A DNA stretch of 64,000 bases, taken from positions 12,253,646-12,317,645 of the forward strand of contig OZ020625.1 in the NCBI GenBank assembly GCA_963971575.1, written 5' to 3'. Of the stretch, positions 1-10,729 are shown in pieces. The number at the start of each line of letters is the position of its first letter. Position 1 is the first letter of the stretch. This DNA comes from Liopterus haemorrhoidalis. Lineage: Eukaryota; Arthropoda; Insecta; Coleoptera; Dytiscidae. Below the pieces are notes generated by a model. The model was not told the DNA's origin. It did no database searches and saw only the letters and a list, made by a program, of their open reading frames with translations. The position numbers and the translations under genes are program-made.

Positions 1-200
1 ACCGATTCTATGTCAGAAGGGACGTACGGTATAACCGTTATTTGGTCAATACCATAGGCATGTCTAAGATGATAGTAGAGCACGCGGAGAGCAGCATTAT
101 GTCGAGACACGTAGCTCGACGCTGCAAGAGATGGACAAGCAGACAGAATGTGCATAATTATTTCAGGATGGTGGTGGCACAACCTACAGAGTGTGGAAAC
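1..200 (-). pseudogene. Non-LTR retrotransposon ORF2 C-terminal fragment (zinc knuckle)
   Basis: The minus strand is open from about position 200 to the left edge. It encodes a knuckle of the form CRLCHHHPEIIMHILSAC, followed by a stretch with SYVSRHNAALRVLYYHL. A Cys-x2-Cys ... His-x4-5-Cys knuckle followed by YxxRHN is common at the C terminus of several non-LTR retrotransposon polymerases, which is why I call it that. The reverse transcriptase would lie upstream but is not present in frame, so this is a 5'-truncated remnant. It continues past the window edge. It sits just downstream of the host gene's polyadenylation signal. The clade is not determined. Confidence 0.5.
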
Positions 201-274
201 TTATAAAACCTATACATCAGAACACAGAGAAGAAAGGGGTGAAATTAAAAAAATACATAAATCTCAGTAAAAAC

Positions 275-280
275 TTTATT
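275..280 (-). promoter_or_regulatory. Polyadenylation signal AATAAA of the host gene
   Basis: The plus strand reads tttatt, giving AATAAA on the minus strand, 27 nt downstream of the TGA at 307-309. This spacing suits a short 3' UTR and supports 307-1391 as the last exon. The cleavage site itself is not visible. Confidence 0.6.
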
Positions 281-306
281 AAACCCAACAAAATAATTGA
301 ACGATC

Positions 307-1391
307 TCAAAGATCAGTTTCTTTTGAATATTTTTCATTAGAAGACGGAAGATGTTTAGCTTCTTTATAATATTTCTCGACATTTGGACATCGGCTCCCA
401 ACGACATATTGTCCATGTCCTTCCAAATGCATATCAATGTATTCTCCAAGTGACTTATGTGTTTGTAAAAAACTTTTAGCAGTACCATTACATTTCATTT
501 GCAAAATCCAAAATCCATAAGGACTAAATTGAAAATGTGACCCACTTAGCTGACTGTATCCTTTACTTTCTGTATTAAATTTATTTGGAAATGTATCAGT
601 AACTTCCATACTATGTACAAATTTAACTTTTTGTCCCTTTAATAAGAAATACTTTTCAGAACACATAAAATAGTTTTTTCCCATATGTATCATATCGATG
701 CTACAAAATCCGAGTAGAGATGTAAATTTTTGTACATTTTTAATTTGTTTCTTAGTAGCTGAAATAACGGGACTAAATCTTAAACCAATTTTCTTGAATT
801 TTATAGCTTCAAACTCAGAATTCGATTGAGTAATATCAGAGAATATATATGTTTTATCTCCTTTTAAAAGTTGCTTTATTTCTGTCCTGTACAAATCGTT
901 ATACCAAGTATAAAATTGATCAGTCAGATTAGGATTGAAAAAATCGTTCCAAAATATGAACAGTGCTTCTTTTATAACAATACCTCTCTTGTTAACTTTA
1001 TCTACGTGTTCAATTAAAGTAGTATTGAAATCATCAACTTGGTTTTTGATACTCTCAATGCATAAAGTATCATTCCGATTTGCACGACTACAGTCTGGAA
1101 AATTATCAAGTGAAAACATTTTTACTGTATCGAGTACAAAAGCAAAAGTTGCACGTTTAACTGCTTGAACAGCGATGTCATATTTTGTAAAAATTAGATT
1201 AGCGCGTTGAGCTGTTTTAATATCCAAAATTATTTCATTGTAGTCATTTGGGATTTGCTTTAACTGATCTCCGTACTTTCCTGGATCTGGATCAACTAGA
1301 TATTCTGTAATATTTTCGTCTAATTCTTCTTTATCTAACTGAATATCTCGCAGTTCTATATATAAGTCCATTTGTTGCAGCATAGCTTCCT
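307..1391 (-). CDS. Host gene, terminal exon f
   Basis: The exon encodes about 361 residues ending at TGA (307-309). The acceptor is ATTTACAG at 1392-1393 and upward, and the exon starts at 1391. Incoming phase 1 completes a Lys codon with the A left by exon e. The open frame extends upstream into the intron and contains no credible start there. Sequons include NITE, NDTL, NTTL, NLTD and NGTA, and there are six or more cysteines spread through the C-terminal half. The first ~170 residues look helical. The remainder, with alternating hydrophobic residues and several Gly/Pro, looks more beta-like. There is no domain I recognise. AATAAA follows 27 nt after the stop. A DDE element (1503-2661) begins only about 110 nt upstream of the acceptor. 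Confidence 0.8.
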
Positions 1392-1502
1392 CTGTAAATT
1401 TAAAGATAAATAATAATAAATAAATTGATTGTAGTTGATAGTACAAAAATAAATACAAAAACCAAATCAGAATAAATTATGGACAATAGAAAATCTATGC
1501 TA

Positions 1503-2661
1503 TAGTCGGATTGCTGATAGGTGACTGTTACATGTATGTATCAAGAATTGCAATCATATAATAACCTAGTTACCATTTTTCAGCGATTTTAAAAATGTTT
1601 TTTGTTATTTGTCTTAGCTGTCAGTGTCTGTTAATAATATTAATTAATAGATCTTGCGGCCAATTATTAAAATCACAAACCTTAATTTTAAATCTGCTGG
1701 AATATTTTAATTCCGAAAAAGAGAACAATGGGCCACTTATTTCTCTATCTTGTGTCCGTCAAAAAGTAGCAACTGCCTTAAAGATTTCGGAATCAACAAT
1801 TCGTAGAATTATAAAATGTAATAAATCTAACTTCTCACTAACAAATTCACGAGAAAACGAAGGAAATTAAAATCTGAACCAGTTTATTTTATTGATACAC
1901 TGGCACAAACGTATGGTCATGAAGTACTAAGATTACCTCCTTATCACTGCCAGTTTAACCCCATTGAACTAATTCGGGGTATAACAAAAAATTACTACGA
2001 TAGACATATTGGTCAAAACGGATATAGTGATAACGAAGTTTTGAAAATATAGCAGTGTAGTAGTCTGTGATTAAATTAGTTGTGAAACGGTTGTGAAAAT
2101 TTAATAAATGAATGGTGGGAAAGGGAAAGGATTGTTGATGATATTAATCCAATAATAATAAATACAAGAAATGACAGCGATAGTTCAGATGACGACGATA
2201 TCATGCATTACAGTGATTGTTTTAAAATTAAAATAAACATTTAAATACAACTTGTAGCAATATATTATATGTCTAAATATATTTTTACTTAATATTTTAT
2301 TACTTTGTACTTAGGGAAACATACAAATTTAATTTAAATAAACAACAAATTATAATCCAAAATTTACGTATAAGTTTTTCCTTATTTATAATTATTACCT
2401 TAAAATTAATAATTTTGTTTGTTTGAGTACTGCTGTTAATTTATTTTCGTGCTCCAATTAGCAAAGATATCTACGAATAATTCCGTTTCTTTCTAATGCT
2501 TTGTTTTTTATTAAAATAATTTGGAAGGTTGGTTGTCAACTTGCGTCACTGTACGTTACTATGGGTATGCAAATAATTATAATGATATAGACAGAGAAAG
2601 CATATAGTATTGTATATCGATACTTGTAGCAACGAACAGTCACCTATCAGCAATCCGACTA
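1503..2661 (+). mobile_element. DDE transposon (Tc1/mariner-like, IS630 type), internally deleted copy 1
   Basis: Perfect terminal inverted repeats of about 26 bp start TAGTCGGATTGCTGATAGG and are flanked by TA on both sides (1501-1502, 2662-2663). Inside, 1630-1870 encodes an N-terminal helix-turn-helix stretch (VRQKVATALKISESTIRRI). About 1890-2050 encodes the C-terminal DDE part (GHEVLRLPPYHCQFNPIEL, the region of the last catalytic Glu). The middle of the transposase, with the first catalytic Asp residues, is missing and stops are present. It is therefore a non-autonomous deletion derivative. The second copy is at 62119-63285. Confidence 0.85.
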
Positions 2662-2663
2662 TA

Positions 2664-3110
2664 GGAAGTCTTTTCCAGCAAGAATTTTTTGATAACAATA
2701 TTTAAAATTTACATTATTCATAGTTCTAATTTTAATCTATAATTTGTTGAATACAATTGCTCCGACATAAATAGCCAAATTTTTTGATATATTATACTTG
2801 ATTCTGGGTAGTCTGGTGTCTGGTACCTAACTGGGGTATTATAGTTATGTACAGTACCATTTGTGTGCAACAAATTAATATTTTCTTTAATAAATTAAAG
2901 TAAATGTAATAAATACAGAAAAAGTACCGTAAATATTTTTAATTTTGGGAAAATTTCCCTGCAGCTAGCTTTTCTGTTGACCCTGTCAAGGATTCGGTCT
3001 GATATTTTTTGAAGTTTAAAAAAACGGTGTCAGTTGAGTTTCCCTAAAGTACTATACCGTAAGTCAGACTAGACTGAACAAAATAAAAATAAATAACTAG
3101 GGCTGACTCT
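2664..3110. other. Unassigned intronic sequence
   Basis: AT-rich sequence with no open frame of note, no clear inverted or tandem repeat, and no splice-site-bounded exon that I can see. It lies between the DDE element and an RT remnant. Confidence 0.5.
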
Positions 3111-3114
3111 AGCG

Positions 3115-3560
3115 ACAAACGATTTACGATTTTATAAAGCATAAAATTGATTTGTTTATTTTGATTGCAGTTTCATCAATATGTTTTTTCAAATTTAATT
3201 TTGTATGTAAAAAGTAACCTAGAAATTTTACTGTGTCCGTTTTGTAAAGTTCATTATTATCCACGGTACTTTTTAAACTAAAAACCAGTGCTGTTTTCAG
3301 TTTGTTGCATGTGAATCAACGTGGCGCTTCAACTGTGGCAGTGTTGATACTCTCATGAATGTCGGTGTGGTGTACCTCTCTGTTCACAAATGTATTATCT
3401 GCATAGATGATCGTAGATGCATTGACATTTTTTGGAAGGTCATAAATGAACAATATAAACAGCAACGGTCCAATTATTGTGCCTTGTCCTACCCCTACTT
3501 CAAGGTTGGAAATTTTAGAAAGTTTGTTGTTGTGCTTGTTTTCTTTTTTCTAAAAAACTG
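3115..3560 (-). pseudogene. CR1/Jockey-type reverse transcriptase remnant
   Basis: Read on the minus strand, conceptual translation shows VGQGTIIGPLLFILFINDL (motif B-like, usually PQG), then YADNTF. There the second catalytic Asp of YADD is replaced by Asn. Further on is KTDTVKFLGYFLHTKLN (the FLG box) and an HIDETAIKINKSI thumb-like stretch. At least one stop interrupts the frame between the two halves. Only the palm and thumb are left: fingers, endonuclease and 3' end are absent. This is a dead fragment of a CR1- or Jockey-like non-LTR retrotransposon. Confidence 0.7.
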
Positions 3561-4119
3561 CGAATAAAACTAGTTTACAACATAGCAAGTCATGTGTGGA
3601 GCAAGCGAAAGCCTTGAAAAGGCCACAGAAAGTAGTTGTAACATATTTTGCATGCTTATACAACTTTTTGACCCGCACATAGGAAAAATACTAAAACATC
3701 TAAAAAACATATCCCCCTAAAAATATAAACAAATATGAGCTCATCAAAAAAAAAAAAAAATTATTTTTAATTTCTGGGTAGGGTATCAAATGAAAGCCCT
3801 TAGTACGTGGAATAACGATAAAGATTTTATTTTTGCAAAATAAATTTTGATGCGATTTTAGCCAAAATTGTGCAAAAAAAAATTGTCCCACATGGTTTCC
3901 TGTAGCCCAGATAGTTTAAACTAAAAATCTGAAAAAATTCTAAATAATGTACATTGATATGAACCGGAATAGTACAACAGGAATTTTGATCAGATTTTAT
4001 TATTATTTGATATTATTTAATTTATATCAGATATTATTTTCGGAAAATAACGCATTTTTTGTGTTTTTTTTGTTGACGATGTACAAAAGTTATAGTTATG
4101 TAACACACTATACTAGAAA

Positions 4120-4193
4120 GCGTATCCTGGTCTAATGGTAAGCATGCTCTTTTGCTACGCAGCAAACTAGGGTTCACTCCCGGGCAGAGGAGA
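4120..4193 (+). other. tRNA-like module (A-box/B-box) within repeat copy A
   Basis: The sequence shows an A-box-like tggtctaatgg (4128-4138) and a B-box-like ggttcactcc (4171-4180), with spacing and flanks resembling an arthropod Glu/Asp/Gly-type tRNA. It does not fold into a clean cloverleaf by eye and occurs inside a dispersed repeat, so I read it as a tRNA-derived internal promoter rather than a working tRNA gene. Confidence 0.5.
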
Positions 4194-4587
4194 CAATTTT
4201 ATTTTTGGTAGATTTAATAACCAGTTGGAATTGTTGGAATTATATTTTAATTCTATTTACTATGTATACGAAGCCAGAGGGGCGGAGCATATGACTTAAA
4301 ACAACCAATGGAAGCCATAGGCGAATTTTATAAATCTTAATGAACCTTGCTATATAAAAATAAATACTGTACATATTTAGAAACCTACATAATGGTATTA
4401 GGTATTCGAATTAAAATTAACAAAAAAATAGTTTAACACAAAATTTGTTTTTAAAGCTATTAGATTAACAGACGATAAATAATTTTAAAAATATAGTTCA
4501 TTTTGCTGTGATTACTACAAAGCAAAATTTGTCATACACACTCAGCATGCCGCCTTCACTTATTATATACCTGCGAAACCCTGTATT

Positions 4588-6564
4588 CAGTGGCGGATTT
4601 AGGGGGGGGGGGGGCTGACTGGGCTGCAGCCAGGGGCCCCCGATATTTAGGGGCCCCCAAATAATGTAATAAAAAAATATACTACAGTTGAAGAGCTAAT
4701 GCTGAAAATAATTTATATGCAATTGAATGAAGAACAGAATTTGTGAAATTATGAAGATGTTCGATCAGCCTGTTCGGAATGGCTCTACTGCATTTACTGC
4801 GTCGCTGGGCGCCGCTTAGGCCGTAGATTGCAAGGTCACATTTACAAATACGAACGGCACATTTAGTCACTGATATACAAATTGCTGTTGATCGTGCGTC
4901 AAATACAAAAAAAATGAGTTTTACAGTTTTATTTACACTTAATGTGGTGGTAATTTGTGGTTTTGGATTTAGACGACCTAAAAAGGTAAGTTTTTGATTT
5001 ATATTACTAGAATTTGTGCAGTAGTAAAAGAAAACAGTTTTGGGTCTTTTTAAGTTGGTTACTTTTAAAATTACGTTTTTTTGACCTTTTTTTCAGTCAC
5101 TTTATGCCAGTAGTAGTATGCTGCAGACTTTTAAAAAAATTGTCTTAAGAATAAGTACTACTTTATTTGAGTTTTTGTTAATTTATATAATTAGCTTTTT
5201 TACCTGAAAAATAACTTCAAAGTTCATTAATAGTTGAAAGGGATGTACTTTAAGAGATGATTGTTATTATTTTTTTTTTCTTAAATAAATAAACTTTATA
5301 CTTGTAAACAATACATACGTTAACTAACTTGAGTAGATTCATAATAAGAATAAAATCAAGGGTGTAGTCGTAAAAAAAAAGTGGCAGGGCGCTTACGTTA
5401 GACAATCAAAAAAAAAAAAAAAAAAAAAAACGTTCAAAATCTTGAAATATTTATTTGACAATATTTAAACCAACATATTTAACTAGACAAATATTCAGAA
5501 ATATTCCTTACTATATAACAAGCGATAAAATTATGTCAAGCTGACAAAAATAAATTATATAGTATTTACAGTTATTGAATTAAGAAAAGTGCCAGAGCGA
5601 AGCCCTGCCACTCAAAAAAGGTACCAGGCCGGCGCCCTAGTACCACTATAACACTGAAAAAATCAAATATGATCACTAGAGTATTTGTTTCACAAAATTT
5701 GAACTTGATACGTGTTTTGACTGTTATGCCATCCTCAGACTTAACTAAATAACTGCAAGTTTAAAAAAAAAGTTGAAATAAAAAACGTTTATGGAGGGAA
5801 ATCTAAATTGTAGGGATATTACAAATAAGTAATGCTGCAGTTGTAACATCAGTAAAGGGTATACTGTACATATATCGTGAATATCAGAGGGTATACGGCC
5901 TCGAATAATCTCGTTTCAAACACATCCAATTTTTAAAATGTATAGGGAATACCCTATTAATTCGAAAGAAAGCAGAAGGTTTACTGCAGCCCTGTCAATA
6001 GGTTTAATTTGGCTCCTTTCTTTTCCTGATGTAAATTTTCTAAATTGCTCAGAGATAGAGTGACCGTTTAGAATAAAATTTTTGGCAATTTTTAATTCCA
6101 TTTTTTGTTTTTTCCATGACCTCATATAATATTCTGTGAAACGAGTATTGTAAGATCTGCCCGTTTATTCAATATATATATTGTCGCAATCGTTATAGTT
6201 AGATTTCCCTCCATAAAATTTTTGTATTTCAACCTTTTTTAGAGTTTTGTAGGTATGACCAAAAAAACCTTATACCGTCATTTTGTCGTCTGTCTGTCTG
6301 TCTGTCTAAAAATTGTAGCCAAACGGCTAAAATGCATTTTTTCTTTTCCATTGTCTTATGTTCTTATAATGTCTCAAAATTGTAATGTCTGTATTTGAAC
6401 GATATAAGTATGTACATATATATGACAAGAATATGATTATACTAGTAAACATAACCTTTTTTAATTGTAAACAAAAATCTAGGGCAAAAAACTAAGAAAT
6501 TTTAATACTAGGGCCCCGACAAATTTTTCAGCCAGGGGCCCCGTACAAGCTAAATCCGCCCCTG
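4588..6564. mobile_element. hAT-type element with 8 bp target duplication
   Basis: The termini are CAGTGGCGGATTTAG and CTAAATCCGCCCCTG (one mismatch as inverted repeats). They are flanked by perfect duplications cctgtatt at 4580-4587 and 6565-6572. The interior has no transposase I recognise. It contains a poly-A stretch near 5410, GGCGCC-rich repeats near 5380 and 5620, and near 6240-6335 the left end of the same tRNA-module repeat family that the element is inserted into. An open frame at 5916-6125 (minus) is not recognised. Confidence 0.85.
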
Positions 6565-6716
6565 CCTGTATTGTGTGAAAATTCACACTTCACATCAATT
6601 TTTGAAATGTTTATACCCCGAAATTGGCAGTTGAAAGTTGGCGTTCAATGCGATAAATATGTAAAGCTAGCATAAAGTGAATAACGTCCTTCCTTAATAA
6701 CCTTGACAATACTTAC

Positions 6717-7010
6717 TCATATCGCCAAATGTTTGCAATGTTTCGGTTTGCATCTTGAACGATTCTGTTGCTTGAGCTAAGTGTTGATACATATTATCCA
6801 ATTCTACATCAAATTTCGTTTCCACATCTTCCCCTGTAAGCTGATCTAAACGGTTTTCCATTGCAAACAATCTGCCTCTCACGTCTAAAAGCAAAGGTAT
6901 GAATTCCCCTTGGAGAACATCTTTTAACTCTTGAAGCCGAAATATTTCTTTTTCCATTTTATTTGCTTCGTCCAAAGCTGCTTTAACCTTTTTAGCGCCG
7001 TCGAAAAGTG
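6717..7010 (-). CDS. Host gene, exon e
   Basis: The exon is bounded by acceptor TGTTTAAG (7012-7011) and donor GTAAGT (from 6716). It starts in phase 1, where the A from exon d plus CA makes Thr, and ends in phase 1. It encodes 98 residues, almost all predicted helix by eye: Lys/Ala/Glu-rich heptad-like stretches such as KVKAALDEANKMEKEIFRL and RLFAMENRLDQLTGEDVE, with no Cys. The lack of proline over most of its length suggests a long amphipathic helix or coiled coil. The (TA)n tract and solo LTR lie 230-300 nt upstream. Confidence 0.8.
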
Positions 7011-7238
7011 CTTAAACACAAAGTTCATATTATATATCCGCTGCAATCCGATTAACTAACTCGTTAAATCAATATGTTTCAAACATTTTCAGACAATTAC
7101 TCCGCTATATATCTACCATAAAAGTAATGAAAATATGACTTCGCTGTAACGCCTTCGAATCTAGACGTGCAAAGTGTGGATATCAAAGAATACATATTAA
7201 CTCTTGCCGTCCCAAAATGGGGTCACTATGACCCGACA

Positions 7239-7240
<2 letters not shown>

Positions 7241-7305
<65 letters not shown>
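7241..7305. repeat. (TA)n microsatellite
   Basis: About 32 uninterrupted AT dinucleotides. A solo LTR abuts its right end. Confidence 0.95.
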
Positions 7306-7309
<4 letters not shown>

Positions 7310-7550
7310 AGGGCGGCCGGGCACACACAATAACTTGACAAACAGTTAATATCATTTATTGAAATAGAAATAATTAATTTACAGAGCTAGACATCCTTAA
7401 CAGCCATTTTACGTGTTCGTCCTGTTCACTCACTACTCACACATATATTCTCAGTTCACACTGCAAACTGCACTTAGACTGACACATGCGCACTTCACTC
7501 CGCACCATGGGCGCCGTATTACTCGACAGTCTGGGGCATAATATCTAACA
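7306..7550. mobile_element. Solo LTR
   Basis: A 245 bp segment beginning TGTTAGGGCGGCC and ending ATATCTAACA (TGTTAG/CTAACA inverted ends), flanked by tata on both sides. There is no internal retrotransposon sequence beside it. Because it sits in a TA tract, the duplication length cannot be fixed. Confidence 0.6.
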
Positions 7551-7565
7551 TATATATGTATGTTA

Positions 7566-9359
7566 CGCGGAGGATTTCCAATACCGTTCAATACAAGAAT
7601 ATGCCTGTAAAAGACAAGAACGGTGTGCTATTGACTAATGTAGAAAAACAACTGCAAAGATGGAGAGAACATGTCTCAGAGATTCTAAACTTACAGCGTT
7701 TTAATTTAGAACCAACGATACAAACGGAAATATGTCCTCTTCCAATTCGAACCTCCCCGCCATCTAAGAGAGAAATTATTATCGCCATCAAGAGTTTGAA
7801 GAACAACAAGGCTGCGGGCTGTGATAATATCACAGCTGAGGTACTTAAAACAGACGTCAACTTGTTTGCTGAGTGTCTTCATCCACTCTTCACCAAGGTG
7901 TGGGAACAAGAGTCATTTCCTTCGGACTGGCAAGAAGGCATTGTGATTAAAATTGCCAAGAAAGGGGACCTGACGGACTGCAATAATTGGCGTGGCATTA
8001 ACATCTTATGCTCAGTAATGAAGATTTTTTGCAAGATAATCCTTGAAAGAATGATCACAGCTATCGACAAGAAATTGCGACCTGAACAGGCTGGTTTCAG
8101 AACAGGCAGGTCTTGTATAGATCAAATTAATACCCTCAGGATTATCATCGAACAAGCAGTCGAGTTCGAGGGGGAACCCCTTGTATCTTCTTTTCGTCGA
8201 TTATGAAAAAGCATTCGACTCAGTCGATAGAGAATGCATTTGGGCTGAAATGCAGAATATTGGAGTGCCTGACAAAATAATATCACTGGTTAGAAATAGC
8301 TACAACGGCTTCACGTGTAGAGTTCTACACAATGGTAGCTTGTCAGAACCCTTTCCAACCATTACAGGTGTTAGACAAGGTTGTGTGATGTCACCGCTTC
8401 TTTTTTTGATAGTTTTAGACGCCGTGGCTAGACGATCAACAGCTAACAAACCCAGAGGAATCATTTGGAATCCGCTAACACCAACAGTCAGACTGGAGTC
8501 ACTGGATTTTGCAGACGATAAATGTGAGTTGTCGCATAAGCATGGAGACATGCAGCAAAAACTAAATGACCTCACGATTGAATCTGCAAAAGTTGGATTG
8601 AAAATCAATAGCTCCAAGACAAAAGAAATGCGGATAAATGCAGAAACCGATAGACCTTTACTGCTCGGTAACCATCAAATCGAGCGTGTGGATGATTTCC
8701 AGTACTTGGGGAGTGTTGTGTCTGTGGACGGTGGCGCGGATTTAGATGTGGAAAGCAGAATACGCAAAGCGAGAGGCGCATTTATCCAACATAGCCGTGT
8801 ATGGAATTCTGCGATCTACAGTACTTCCACGAAAACTACCATATTCAGGGCATGTGTGACGTCAGTTCTTCTGTACGGCTGCGAGACTTGGTTCGTAACA
8901 GAAGCTATCAAGAGAAGAGTGCGAGTATTTGTAAATCGATGTCTTCGAAGAATTCTTCGCATTTATTGGCCACGTAGAATATCAAACGTAGAATTGGGGG
9001 AAAGAACTGGTCAAATGGACATTAATTTGCAAATAAAAAGAAGAAAGTATGGTTGGTTAGGGCACACTCTTCGAAGGGCTCCTAGCGAAGTGTGTCGATA
9101 TGCACTAGCATACAACCCTCAGGGCAGTAGGCGTAGAGGGCGACACAAGAACACCTGGCGTCGCTCAACCCTGCTAGAAATAAATGCATGGAGCTCTCAA
9201 AACCAAGACAAAAGACTTTATAACAACATCACCGACTTGAAGCCTATGGCAGATAGACGAGTTAGATGGAGAAATTTTATTGACAGCCTATGCTCTTTTT
9301 AGAGGCCAAAATCACCCGATGATGGACAAGGCTTGATGATGATGATGATGATGATGATG

Positions 9360-9361
<2 letters not shown>
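7566..9361 (+). pseudogene. RTE-clade non-LTR retrotransposon, 5'-truncated, frameshifted
   Basis: Two overlapping frames (7566-8206 and 8175-9302) together encode most of an RTE reverse transcriptase and its C terminus. Visible motifs are GCDNITAEVLK and WQEGIVIKIAKKGD (fingers), PEQAGFRTGRSCIDQI, then FVDYEKAFDSVDRE (motif A), GVRQGCVMSPLLF (motif B) and LDFADD (motif C, both Asp intact). After these come FQYLGSVVSVDGG and an SVLLYGCETW ... LRRILRIYWP ... WLGHTLRR tail typical of RTE/BovB-like C termini. The endonuclease domain is missing (5' truncation within a TA-rich tract). A single frameshift near 8175-8205 breaks motif A from the fingers. The 3' end is a (GAT)n run, as in many RTE elements. 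Confidence 0.9.
9334..9361. repeat. (GAT)n 3' tail of the RTE element
   Basis: About nine TGA/GAT trinucleotides directly after the stop of the RTE ORF, followed by a (TA)n tract. Confidence 0.85.

Positions 9362-9404
<43 letters not shown>
9361..9404. repeat. (TA)n microsatellite
   Basis: About 20 TA units between the RTE tail and the TGTTAGGG repeat unit. Confidence 0.9.
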
Positions 9405-9408
<4 letters not shown>

Positions 9409-9989
9409 AGGGTCAAAATTAGTTCCTGGACGTCCATTGTAATATGTTACGTTAGTAACGATAACATAATGCTTAAAAAACGCGTAAAATGCGTAATAAA
9501 CGCTTATATGTGCTTGGATTAGTGTGTTTTAATTGATATTATCATGAACGCTATAAAGAGTTCTATCATCAGAAGTGGGATGCCTACACCTACAACTAAT
9601 TTTGACCCTAACACGTGTAAGGGTCAGATCTAGTTCTTGGACGTCCATTGTAATATGTTACGATAGTAACGATAACATAATGACTTATGTGTGACAGAGT
9701 GTAAATAGACGTAGTAATAAATGCTTATATGTGCTTGCATTTGTGTGTTTTAATTGATATGATCATAAACGCTATAAAGCGTTCTATCGTAAGAGACATA
9801 TTATTGCTTTGATTAAATGAGAAGGCACGTTGCGTGTGGGATAATAAGGTACTGAGTAGGAAGCAGCGACAGTCACTGAGCTTGTTGGGTACTGTAGACA
9901 ACCTGTAATGAAATGAACTGATTGATAGTTGACAGCTGGTTGAGTACCGCAAGACACACTGGTCGTTTTTGTTTTGCTGGCTCTGGATG

Positions 9990-10235
9990 GTCAGGGACCT
10001 CAAGGAGTTCAGAAGAACTCTGGATAGTCAGGGACCTCAAGGAGTTGTTGGACCTATAATGGTCGTGTTTGTCTTGTTGACTCTGGATGGTCAGGGACCT
10101 CAAGGAGTTCAGAGGAACTCTGGATGGTCATGGACCTCAAGGAGATGTGTTTGTTTTGTTCGACGCTGAATGTTCAAGGACCTCAAGGAGTTCAGTGAAA
10201 CTCTGGATGGTCCGGAACCTCAAGGAGACGGGCAA
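9990..10235 (+). repeat. Degenerate ~36 bp minisatellite
   Basis: Five to six imperfect copies of a unit containing ctggatggtcagggacctca and aggagttcag. The open frames across it are repeat artefacts. Confidence 0.7.
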
Positions 10236-10289
10236 AACAAACATTATGTTTTCGTTTACTCTGTTTCATTTTGCAGTTATTAAATTCTG

Positions 10290-10412
10290 AAGATGCCGCG
10301 AGGACGTGGCAGGAGCAGGACGGCCGTGTTAGGATAATAAGTTGTTTTATTTTTCAGTTAAATTTGGATGATGCCGCGAGGACGCGGCAAGATCAGGACG
10401 GCCGTGTTAGGG
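10290..10412 (+). repeat. 81 bp-spaced direct repeat of a GC-rich motif
   Basis: The motif gatgccgcgaggacg...ggacggccgtgttagg occurs at about 10291 and again at about 10372. It contrasts with the AT-rich surroundings and leads straight into the third TGTTAGGG unit. Confidence 0.6.
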
Positions 10413-10470
10413 TCAAAATTAGTTCCTGGACGTCCATTGTAATATGTTACGTTAGTAACGATAACATAAT

Positions 10471-10536
<66 letters not shown>

Positions 10537-10729
10537 AGAACTCTTTATAGCGTTCATGATAATATCAATTAAAACACACACATCCAAGCACATATAAGCG
10601 TTTATTACTACGTCTATTTACAATCTGTCACCCATATGTCATTATGTTATCGTTACTAACGTAACATATTACAATGGACGTCCAGGAACTAATTTTGAGA
10701 ATATATATATATATATATATATATATAGA

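Larger units (their letters stand above)
3645..6597 (+). repeat. tRNA-module repeat family, copy A (split by a hAT insertion)
   Basis: This is one of five related repeats; the others are at 27809-28890, 32633-34685, 38735-40325 and 54976-56025. It is truncated on the left and starts at the gcatgcttatacaac motif. It reads through the tRNA-like module near 4120 to an end with gtgtgaaaattcacacttca. The copy is interrupted at 4580-6572 by a 1977 bp hAT element with an 8 bp duplication, so its right end resumes at 6573. Confidence 0.7.
9405..10695. repeat. Cluster of four TGTTAGGG repeat units, three direct and one inverted
   Basis: The unit begins TGTTAGGGTCAAAATTAG and carries a shared body with ggacgtccattgtaatatg and gcttatatgtgcttg. 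The first (9405-9613) ends in the exact inverse CTAATTTTGACCCTAACA. The second starts at 9616 and the third at about 10406. The fourth is inverted (10533-10695) across a (TA)n tract. The family could be a short TIR transposon or a small LTR-type element; no coding region is present. Confidence 0.65.

Noticed and set aside
279..488. Open frame on the minus strand overlapping the last exon
   Set aside because: Out of frame with the spliced gene and without its own support; a shadow of exon f.
4120..4193. Functional tRNA gene
   Set aside because: The stretch lies inside a dispersed repeat with at least three other decayed copies and gives no clean cloverleaf by eye.
7167..7349. Open frame across the (TA)n tract
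   Set aside because: Poly-Ile-Tyr translation of a microsatellite.
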